From positions 1 through 7,616 of the forward strand of contig CALJVK010000021.1 in the NCBI GenBank assembly GCA_937773465.1: a DNA stretch of 7,616 nucleotides, in the 5' to 3' direction. The notes under the pieces were generated by a model that saw nothing but the letters and a program-made list of their open reading frames with translations, was not told where the DNA came from and did not search any database. Shown one piece after another: positions 1 to 5,159 of the stretch. Each line of letters starts with the position of its first letter. Within the stretch, counting starts at the first letter, position 1. A program made the position numbers and the translations under genes. Source of the stretch: an uncultured Flavobacteriaceae bacterium. GTDB taxonomy: Bacteria; Bacteroidota; Bacteroidia; Flavobacteriales; Flavobacteriaceae.

Positions 1-604
1 TAGCCCCTTCTAAACCAGCCACGTCTTTAAATGAAGTTTTTACATCTGTTTTTTCATCAAAAAGTTTAGCTTTGGATTTTCCTATATTAAAAATTTGCCC
101 ACCTCCACCAGATCCACCAGCTGACATTTTTCTCATGATAAAAATCCAAATACCGATTATAATAACAAAAGGAAGCATAGATAATAATAGATCTCCCCAA
201 ATATTTTGCTCGGTAACATAATTAATGTCGATGGTTAAGTTATTCTCATCTTCTTTTTTCTTTAAGCTATTTTCAAAGTTCTGCAGATCACCAAATTCAA
301 ATTTATAATTTGCAGAACGACCAGATAATGAAAAATAAGGGTTTACCGATCCTTTATGAATTTCTTGGCTTGAAGCCTCATCAGTTAAATATACTTTAAC
401 CTCTCTTTTATTAACAATATCAATTTTTTCTACGTCACCCATAGAAACGTACTCAAAAAACTTTGATGGAGAAATTTGGTTAACTTCATTTGAAGCTAAT
501 CCACCAGAAAATGTTTGAAATAAAATGAATAAAAATATTACTCCACCATACAACCAATATGGATTAACTTTAGGGTTTTTTTTGTTATTTTTTTTATTGA
601 TCAT
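1..604 (-). CDS. ftsH: ATP-dependent zinc metalloprotease FtsH, N-terminal part (3' end beyond window)
   Basis: Translation from the ATG at 604 gives 201 codons that run off the left edge. Residues 1-15 are Lys/Asn-rich and cytoplasmic. Residues about 16-34 form transmembrane segment 1. Residues about 36-134 are the periplasmic domain. Residues about 137-157 form transmembrane segment 2, followed by the cytoplasmic Arg-Lys and a Gly-rich linker (163-169). The last residues include FKDVAGLEGA, the conserved entry to the FtsH AAA domain. The Walker motifs and the HEXXH zinc site would lie outside the window. FtsH is a membrane-anchored hexameric AAA protease that degrades misfolded membrane proteins and short-lived regulators. 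The start is 10 bases after the rsfS stop with no separate promoter box seen, so it is probably co-transcribed with rsfS. Identification is firm despite truncation. Confidence 0.96.
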   Translation of the reverse strand, partial: MINKKNNKKNPKVNPYWLYGGVIFLFILFQTFSGGLASNEVNQISPSKFFEYVSMGDVEKIDIVNKREVKVYLTDEASSQEIHKGSVNPYFSLSGRSANYKFEFGDLQNFENSLKKKEDENNLTIDINYVTEQNIWGDLLLSMLPFVIIIGIWIFIMRKMSAGGSGGGGQIFNIGKSKAKLFDEKTDVKTSFKDVAGLEGA

Positions 605-614
605 TTATTATTTT

Positions 615-986
615 TTAATCTTTAGATTTGACTTTAGTTAATTTTGCATCTCCCCATAGACTTTCAATATCATAATATTCTCTTTTATGCTTTTGAAAAA
701 CGTGGACAACTACATTTATATAATCCATTAAAACCCATTCTCCATTATCATTACCTTCAATATTCCATGGTTTGTCTTTAAGTTCCTTACTAACGTGTTT
801 TTGCACTGAAGCAACTATTGCATTTACTTGTGTATTTGAGTTCCCTTCACAGATAATAAAATAGTCACAAACAGTATTTTCTAGTTCACGAAGATCTAAT
901 ATGTTAATCTCTTTTCCTTTGATGTCCTCTATTGCCTCAATTATACTATATATTAAGGAATCATCACTATTTTTTTTCTTAACCAC
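615..986 (-). CDS. rsfS: Ribosomal silencing factor RsfS
   Basis: A 123-residue protein, normal length for the RsfS/YbeB/Iojap family, which binds ribosomal protein uL14 on the 50S subunit and blocks subunit joining when nutrients are low. Visible family motifs are CDYFIICEG (40-48), the EWVLMDY and VVVHVF strands (83-97) and YDIESLWGDA (105-114). The start is GTG at 986: an in-frame TGA lies two codons upstream (TGA TTA GTG) and there is no ATG before the conserved region, so GTG is nearly forced. It is the first gene of a two-gene unit with ftsH and is divergent from birA. A TAnnTTTG box on this strand lies 20 bases upstream of the start. Confidence 0.95.
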   Translation of the reverse strand: MVKKKNSDDSLIYSIIEAIEDIKGKEINILDLRELENTVCDYFIICEGNSNTQVNAIVASVQKHVSKELKDKPWNIEGNDNGEWVLMDYINVVVHVFQKHKREYYDIESLWGDAKLTKVKSKD

Positions 987-996
987 TAATCAATTT

Positions 997-1004
997 TATA
1001 TTTG
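997..1004 (+). promoter_or_regulatory. Predicted -7 box for birA
   Basis: TATATTTG matches the Bacteroidota consensus TAnnTTTG exactly and lies 32 bases upstream of the preferred birA ATG at 1037. It overlaps the complement of the ACAAATA leader element of rsfS, so it may partly reflect that element. If it is used, transcripts from it and from the rsfS box overlap at their 5' ends. No -33 TTG is evident. Confidence 0.45.
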
Positions 1005-1014
1005 TGCAAAGTTA
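999..1014 (-). promoter_or_regulatory. Predicted promoter -7 box and leader element of rsfS-ftsH
   Basis: On the minus strand, 1014 to 1007 reads TAACTTTG, an exact match to the Bacteroidota -7 consensus TAnnTTTG. It is followed directly by C and then ACAAATA (1005 to 999). The start codon lies 20 bases beyond the box, giving a leader of about 15 bases. No clear TTG -33 element is seen. The same TTTGC...ACAAATA arrangement occurs before the Nudix and PASTA genes. Prediction from motif and position only. Confidence 0.55.
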
Positions 1015-1036
1015 TTATTTTTTTTACTTTAAACAC

Positions 1037-1768
1037 ATGAATATAATCAAACTTAATGCCATTGATTCAACAAATGATTATTTAAAGAATTTATTAGTTA
1101 AAAAAGCTTTAGATAATTATACAATTGTTACAGCAGAGTTTCAATACAAGGGAAAAGGGCAAGTAGGAGGTGTATGGGAGTCTGAGGCATCTAAAAACTT
1201 GATGTGCAGCATATATCTCTCCAATCCTACAATTAAATTGAATAATCAGTTTGATATAAATATGATTGTTTGCTTAGCGATAAAAAGATCGTTAAATAAA
1301 TTTAATATCCCTCAAATTTCTGTCAAGTGGCCTAACGACATTATGTCGGGGAGTTTTAAATTATGTGGAATTTTAATAGAAAACATTGTTAAAAACAATT
1401 CTATTCAAGATATTATAATTGGTGTAGGAATGAATGTTAATCAAACGGAGTTTAATAATTTACCCAATGCTACATCTATTAAAAAAATTAGTGGTAAATT
1501 TTATGATACAGATGAAATACTTTCTCAAATTGTAATTGATATAAAATTTTATTTTAGCTTTTTACAGCAAGCTGGGCGTACCGAATTACAAAAGATTTAT
1601 GAGGCTAATTTATATAGAATAAATAAAGTTTCAATGTTTAGACTAGCAGATGCAAATCTAGTTTCTGGTTATATTAAGGGGGTTAATGAGTATGGTAGGC
1701 TAAAAGTTATTATGGAAAATGATTTGGAAGAGACTTATGGGATTAAAGAAATTTCTCTTGTAAATTAA
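1037..1768 (+). CDS. birA: Biotin--[acetyl-CoA-carboxylase] ligase, single-domain type
   Basis: A 243-residue biotin protein ligase, which makes biotinyl-5'-AMP and transfers biotin to the lysine of biotin carboxyl carrier proteins. Visible are the start DSTND (10-14), the biotinyl-AMP loop KGKGQVGGVW (38-47), KWPND (97-101), KLCGILIEN (108-116) and GVGMNVNQ (128-135). The small C-terminal domain is at about 195-243. There is no N-terminal helix-turn-helix, so it is the enzyme-only class and not a repressor. The ATG at 1037 is preferred over the in-frame GTG at 1004: the conserved N-terminus begins here, and the GTG lies inside the predicted -7 box. In the loop, the second and third arginines of the E. 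coli GRGRRGR motif are Gln and Val. It is divergent from rsfS and convergent with pyrE, 19 bases apart. Confidence 0.93.
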   Translation: MNIIKLNAIDSTNDYLKNLLVKKALDNYTIVTAEFQYKGKGQVGGVWESEASKNLMCSIYLSNPTIKLNNQFDINMIVCLAIKRSLNKFNIPQISVKWPNDIMSGSFKLCGILIENIVKNNSIQDIIIGVGMNVNQTEFNNLPNATSIKKISGKFYDTDEILSQIVIDIKFYFSFLQQAGRTELQKIYEANLYRINKVSMFRLADANLVSGYIKGVNEYGRLKVIMENDLEETYGIKEISLVN

Positions 1769-1787
1769 TTTAATTCATCTTGTAGAT

Positions 1788-2423
1788 TTACCATTCTGAT
1801 GGATTAGTATTCCAAGATCGAAGTTGTTCAAGTTCAGCAGAATTTATATAATTATTTTTAAGCGCACATTTCACCAAAGTTTTATAATTACTTAATGTTT
1901 CTAATTTTATATTTTCATTTTTAAAATTTTTCAATGAAACGTCAAACCCGTATGTAAATATTGCTACCATTCCAGTAACTTTTATGTCTTGAGCTCTTAA
2001 TGCTCTTACTGCATTTATACTACTTTTACCTGTGCTAATCAAATCTTCAATAACAACAACTTTTTGATTTGGTTCTATCTTTCCTTCGATCTGATTTTTT
2101 CTACCATGTTTTTTTGCTTCTGGTCTTACATATATAAATGGTAAATTTAAAAAATCAGCTACTAACATTCCAATACCAATAGCTCCAGTTGCAACTCCGG
2201 CAATTACGTCAGGCTTACCAAATTTACTCATTAAAAGGTTAGATAATTCTTCTTTGATTTCATTTCTTACACTAGGATAGGATAAAACTGTTCGATTATC
2301 ACAATAAATTGGAGAATTCCAGCCTGAGGCCCATTTAAATGGGGCTTTAGGGCTTAGTTTGATAGCATTAATTTGTAATAAAATCTCAGCTATTTTTAAT
2401 TCTGTATTATCAATTTGATCCAT
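1788..2423 (-). CDS. pyrE: Orotate phosphoribosyltransferase
   Basis: A 211-residue type I phosphoribosyltransferase that converts orotate and PRPP to OMP in pyrimidine synthesis. Visible are FKWASGWNSPIYCDNR (29-44, substrate side), VIAGVATGAIGIG (73-85), the flexible catalytic loop with KKHGRKNQIEG (104-114), and the PRPP-binding motif VVVIEDLISTGKSS (122-135). The start is set at ATG 2423. A TTG six codons further upstream (2441) is open, but a perfect TAnnTTTG box (2436 to 2429) sits between the two, and the ATG gives the usual N-terminus. That box would make the transcript nearly leaderless. It is a single-gene unit: convergent with birA at its 3' end, divergent from the Nudix gene at its 5' end. 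Confidence 0.95.
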   Translation of the reverse strand: MDQIDNTELKIAEILLQINAIKLSPKAPFKWASGWNSPIYCDNRTVLSYPSVRNEIKEELSNLLMSKFGKPDVIAGVATGAIGIGMLVADFLNLPFIYVRPEAKKHGRKNQIEGKIEPNQKVVVIEDLISTGKSSINAVRALRAQDIKVTGMVAIFTYGFDVSLKNFKNENIKLETLSNYKTLVKCALKNNYINSAELEQLRSWNTNPSEW

Positions 2424-2428
2424 GTGTA

Positions 2429-2436
2429 CAAAACTA
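2429..2436 (-). promoter_or_regulatory. Predicted -7 box for pyrE (near-leaderless)
   Basis: The minus strand reads TAGTTTTG from 2436 to 2429, an exact TAnnTTTG match. Only five bases separate its G from the A of the pyrE ATG at 2423. With the usual box-to-start distance, transcription would begin at or next to the ATG. It argues against the upstream TTG start. No -33 TTG is seen at the expected spacing. Confidence 0.45.
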
Positions 2437-2448
2437 ATCAAAAATTAA

Positions 2449-2469
2449 TATGTTTGCATAACAAATAAT
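2449..2469 (+). promoter_or_regulatory. Predicted promoter -7 box and leader element of the Nudix gene
   Basis: TATGTTTG at 2449-2456 matches TAnnTTTG exactly and ends 18 bases before the ATG at 2475. It is followed by C and then ATAACAAATAAT at 2458-2469. The identical 12-mer precedes the PASTA gene at 4595-4606. The spacing between TTTGC and ACAAATA is 3 bases here. Confidence 0.55.
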
Positions 2470-2474
2470 TATAA

Positions 2475-3056
2475 ATGTATCAAGTATTTTACAAGAAAAA
2501 ATTTATTTTATTAACAGATGTTATTGAAGAAGAAAAGGATTTTTTAGTTTTTCCAATTAAAAATGTGAAATTTAAAAAAGTAATTAAACTTCTAAACAAA
2601 AAAAATACAACATCGGTACGTTTATACCATAAAAATAAAGATAAGTTATTAAAATATTTCTTTAAATTAATTCCAACTGTAATAGCGGCTGGAGGTAAAA
2701 TTATAAATTCAAAATCGGAAACACTCTTTATATATAGAAATGACAAATGGGATCTTCCCAAGGGTAAAGCTGAAAAAAATGAGCAATTACCACAAACTGC
2801 TTTAAGAGAGGTGATAGAAGAGACAGGTATTAAAGAAGTTTCAATTAAAAAACCATTAGATGTTACCTATCATATATTTAAAAGAAATAGCGAGTATAGA
2901 TTGAAGGTAACATACTGGTTTGAGATGTTTAGCGAATATGAAGGTAAATTCAATCCACAACTAGATGAAGGTATTACCGATGTAAGGTGGATTAAAAAAG
3001 ATGAATTGGAAGATATTAAAACAAATTCTTACCCAAACATAAGACTACTTTTTTAA
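2475..3056 (+). CDS. Nudix hydrolase with an uncharacterised N-terminal region
   Basis: A 193-residue protein with a complete Nudix box at 97-119: G97, E103, R111-E112, E115-E116 and G118 fit GX5EX7REUXEEXGU exactly, so metal-dependent hydrolysis of a nucleoside-diphosphate-linked substrate is expected. The Nudix fold begins near residue 67 (TVIAAGGKII) and WDLPKGK (92-98) leads into the box. Residues 1-66 are basic and rich in Lys, Ile and Leu, and match no domain I can name; they look like a conserved flavobacterial extension, not a signal peptide. The substrate cannot be read from sequence. The gene has its own predicted promoter, is divergent from pyrE, and its TAA overlaps the coaD stop by 4 bases. 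Neighbours in nucleotide and cofactor metabolism suggest, but do not prove, a nucleotide clean-up role. Confidence 0.9.
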   Translation: MYQVFYKKKFILLTDVIEEEKDFLVFPIKNVKFKKVIKLLNKKNTTSVRLYHKNKDKLLKYFFKLIPTVIAAGGKIINSKSETLFIYRNDKWDLPKGKAEKNEQLPQTALREVIEETGIKEVSIKKPLDVTYHIFKRNSEYRLKVTYWFEMFSEYEGKFNPQLDEGITDVRWIKKDELEDIKTNSYPNIRLLF

Positions 3057-3514
3057 AAGTAATCCTTTCTCACGCAAGCTGGAACTAATTTTGTATAATC
3101 TCCACTGTTAATAATTACTTCTCTTACAATTGATGAAGAGATATATGAGTTTTTTGCTGTTGTTAAGAAAAATACTGTGTCGATTCCTGTCAGTTTATGA
3201 TTGGTCTGTGCAATTGCTTTTTCAAATTCAAAATCTGCAGGGTTTCTCAAACCCCTAAGAATAAAATCTGCTTTAACTATATTGCAAAAGTCAACTGTTA
3301 AACCTTCATATTCCATTACTTTTATTTTAGATTCATTAGTATAATGAGTATTAATGAATTTTTTTCTTTCGTCTAAACTAAACATGCATTTTTTTGAAGA
3401 GTTTATGCCAATTGCTACAATAATTTCATCAAATAAATTAATACTTCTATCTATAATATCACAATGCCCTAAAGTTAATGGGTCAAATGATCCAGGAAAA
3501 ACAGCTCTTTTCAT
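3053..3514 (-). CDS. coaD: Pantetheine-phosphate adenylyltransferase
   Basis: A 153-residue cytoplasmic enzyme that joins 4'-phosphopantetheine and ATP to dephospho-CoA, the penultimate step of coenzyme A synthesis. It is close to the usual family length. Visible are PGSFDPLTLGH (7-17), which contains the TxGH nucleotidyltransferase signature (T14, H17), LRGLRNPADFEFE (86-98), and the C-terminal YISSSIVRE (124-132) that binds the ATP phosphates. It lies 18 bases downstream of ddl on the same strand, so read-through from ddl is likely. A TAATTTTG box in the gap could also give its own nearly leaderless transcript. Its stop codon is convergent with and overlaps that of the Nudix gene within TTAA. 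Confidence 0.96.
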   Translation of the reverse strand: MKRAVFPGSFDPLTLGHCDIIDRSINLFDEIIVAIGINSSKKCMFSLDERKKFINTHYTNESKIKVMEYEGLTVDFCNIVKADFILRGLRNPADFEFEKAIAQTNHKLTGIDTVFFLTTAKNSYISSSIVREVIINSGDYTKLVPACVRKDYF

Positions 3515-3518
3515 AGTT

Positions 3519-3526
3519 CAAAATTA
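3519..3526 (-). promoter_or_regulatory. Predicted internal -7 box for coaD (near-leaderless)
   Basis: The minus strand reads TAATTTTG from 3526 to 3519, an exact TAnnTTTG match in the 18-base gap between ddl and coaD. Four bases separate it from the coaD ATG, so transcription would start at the ATG itself. It could let coaD be expressed apart from ddl. An AT-rich match by chance is possible. Confidence 0.35.
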
Positions 3527-3532
3527 TAAAAA

Positions 3533-4507
3533 TTAATTTAAAGCTTCATTAATTAAGCTTTCATATAAATCATTAAGAGAAATATTTGCTAATTTCACTT
3601 GTTGAGGTAAAATACTTTCTTTAGTTAATCCAGGTACTGTATTAACTTCAAGTAAGTAAGGGATTTCATTTTTAAAAATAAATTCACTTCTAGATAACCC
3701 TTTTAGACCCAAGCTTTTGTAGATTTTTAATGATTCTTTAATCACAATTGATTTCATTTTATCCGAGATTCTAGCAGGAGTTATTTCAGAGGATTTTCCC
3801 ATATATTTTGCATCATAATCAAAGAAATCGTTTTGACTTACTATTTCGGTAATTGGTAAGCAAATTATTTCATCCTTAAAATTAATAACACCAACTGAAA
3901 CTTCGGTTCCATTTAAAAAAGACTCTATCATGATTTTTGATCCTTCATTAAATGCAATTTTTAGTGCTTTATCAAATTCTTCAGATTTATAAACTTTACT
4001 GATACCATAACTACTCCCGCTTTTACAGGCTTTCACAAAACATGGTAAACCAACTTTTTTAATTATTTCTTTAACATCAAATTTATCATTAATGTTTAAA
4101 GAAATTGAATCTGCGGATTTAATATTGAATTTCTTTAAATAATTTAAACATTTAATTTTATCATAGGTAATTTTTGACTGAAAAGCCCCGCTACCTGTTA
4201 CAGGTATATTTAATTTTTCAAAATAACTTTGTATTTCACCATCTTCTCCAGGTGATCCGTGGATTGCATTAAAAACACAGTCTATATAAATTAATTTATT
4301 ATTTAATTTGAAAGTAAAGGACTCTTTATTTATTGATTTTTCATGATTTTCCGAATCAATATAAAACCATTTGTCCTTTAAAATTACAACTCTAAAGCAG
4401 TTGAACTTATTTTTATCTAAAATATCAAATACTGCTTTTCCACTTTCCAAAGAAATTTTATACTCACTAGAGTAACCTCCCATAATGATTGCAATATTTT
4501 TTTTCAT
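3533..4507 (-). CDS. ddl: D-alanine--D-alanine ligase
   Basis: A 324-residue ATP-grasp ligase making the D-Ala-D-Ala dipeptide for peptidoglycan precursors in the cytoplasm. Visible are MGGYSSE (9-15, with the substrate-contacting E15), HGSPGEDGEIQ (83-93), the ATP lysine and glycine-rich loop VKACKSGSSYG (158-168), the omega-loop DFFDYDAKY (227-235) with the Tyr that favours D-Ala as acceptor, and the metal site EVNTVPG (287-293). Ala160 replaces the proline usual after the ATP lysine. The ATG at 4507 is preferred over the GTG two codons earlier (4513) because it places the glutamate at the family position 15. It heads a ddl-coaD unit and is divergent from the PASTA gene. No clear promoter box was found upstream on this strand. 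Confidence 0.95.
   Translation of the reverse strand: MKKNIAIIMGGYSSEYKISLESGKAVFDILDKNKFNCFRVVILKDKWFYIDSENHEKSINKESFTFKLNNKLIYIDCVFNAIHGSPGEDGEIQSYFEKLNIPVTGSGAFQSKITYDKIKCLNYLKKFNIKSADSISLNINDKFDVKEIIKKVGLPCFVKACKSGSSYGISKVYKSEEFDKALKIAFNEGSKIMIESFLNGTEVSVGVINFKDEIICLPITEIVSQNDFFDYDAKYMGKSSEITPARISDKMKSIVIKESLKIYKSLGLKGLSRSEFIFKNEIPYLLEVNTVPGLTKESILPQQVKLANISLNDLYESLINEALN
3540..3561. repeat. Short inverted repeat in the 3' end of ddl
   Basis: AAAGCTT (3540-3546) and its exact reverse complement AAGCTTT (3555-3561) are separated by 8 bases. They lie within the last codons of ddl, a few bases before its stop. On the minus strand the stem is followed by an AT-rich stretch with a run of T. 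It could be a weak attenuator or RNA-processing hairpin between ddl and coaD, but with only two G-C pairs it may be chance. Confidence 0.3.
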
Positions 4508-4582
4508 TTTCACTTTTTATTAAAAATATAAATTAATTTATAAATCTTATTTACATAAAAAAAAAATAACTCTAAAAATGCT

Positions 4583-4606
4583 TAGTTTTGCTAAATAACA
4601 AATAAT
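4583..4606 (+). promoter_or_regulatory. Predicted promoter -7 box and leader element of the PASTA gene
   Basis: TAGTTTTG at 4583-4590 matches TAnnTTTG and ends 17 bases before the ATG at 4608. It is followed by C and, 6 bases later, by ACAAATA within ATAACAAATAAT (4595-4606), the same 12-mer found before the Nudix gene. A run of ten A (4557-4566) lies upstream; no TTG -33 is visible. It probably drives the PASTA-rluD pair and possibly the genes beyond. Confidence 0.55.
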
Positions 4607-4607
4607 A

Positions 4608-5159
4608 ATGAGCTTTATTAAATTTTTATTCAGTTTAAATTTTTTTAAACAGGTTATATACATAATCTGCGTAATAATTTTTTTGATTGTTATTTCTGTT
4701 ATATCCTTAAGTTATATTACTTTGCATGGAGAGTCTGTTAAGGTTCCGAATCTTATTGGAAAGACTTTGGATCAAGTGGATGTAGATTTAAAATCTATTG
4801 ACTTGACTTATGTTATATTAGATTCTGCTAGATATAATTCTTCGTTTAAACCTTTATCAGTAATAGATCATCAACCAATAGCTGGTTCAAATGTTAAGAT
4901 AAACAGAAAAATATACCTTACAATTAATCCATCTGGTTATAATGAAATAATTATCCCAAAAATAATTAGAACTACAATTCGACAAGCTACCCAAAGATTA
5001 GAATCTTCAGGTTTTATAATTGGTGAAATTGAATATGTTGATGATATTGGAAAAGACGAAATAATAGAAATTAGTCATAATGGTATAATAATTAATGAAG
5101 GAGATAAGCTACTAAAGAACTCCATAATTGATTTAATTTTAGGAAATGGAAAACTCTGA
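4608..5159 (+). CDS. PASTA domain membrane protein (no kinase domain)
   Basis: A 183-residue protein with a short cytoplasmic N-terminus, one transmembrane helix at about 15-38 and an extracytoplasmic part made of two PASTA repeats. The repeats span about 43-108 (starts VKVPNLIGKTLDQV, ends KIYLTINPS) and 113-181 (starts IIIPKIIRTTIRQA, ends SIIDLILGN). PASTA repeats in Ser/Thr kinases and penicillin-binding proteins bind peptidoglycan or lipid II fragments. Here there is no kinase or transpeptidase domain, so it may be a wall-associated sensor or scaffold; that role is inference. Its last 14 bases overlap the start of rluD, indicating coupled translation. It is divergent from ddl, which fits a cell-wall theme. 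Confidence 0.88.
   Translation: MSFIKFLFSLNFFKQVIYIICVIIFLIVISVISLSYITLHGESVKVPNLIGKTLDQVDVDLKSIDLTYVILDSARYNSSFKPLSVIDHQPIAGSNVKINRKIYLTINPSGYNEIIIPKIIRTTIRQATQRLESSGFIIGEIEYVDDIGKDEIIEISHNGIIINEGDKLLKNSIIDLILGNGKL

Noticed and set aside
1004..1036. In-frame GTG at 1004 as the birA start, adding 11 residues
   Set aside because: It lies at the end of the predicted -7 box, so it would not be within the transcript, and the conserved BirA N-terminus begins at the ATG at 1037.
2424..2441. TTG at 2441 as the pyrE start, adding 6 residues
   Set aside because: A perfect -7 box lies between it and the ATG at 2423, and ATG gives a normal PyrE N-terminus.
2489..2761. 90-codon open frame on the minus strand
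   Set aside because: It lies wholly inside the Nudix gene, which has a complete Nudix motif; the antisense product shows no recognisable domain.
3354..3536. 60-codon open frame on the plus strand
   Set aside because: It is antisense to the 5' half of coaD, whose motifs are intact, and has no family features.
4508..4513. GTG at 4513 as the ddl start, adding 2 residues
   Set aside because: The ATG two codons later aligns the conserved glutamate with family position 15; ATG is the stronger start.
4508..4607. Riboswitch, small RNA or terminator in the ddl-PASTA gap
   Set aside because: The gap is about 100 bases of almost pure A+T, with no stable stem beyond the promoter-like boxes and an A10 run.
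5141..5144. AGGA as a Shine-Dalgarno site for rluD
   Set aside because: Only one base separates it from the ATG, it encodes part of a conserved PASTA-protein ending, and no other gene here uses such a site.
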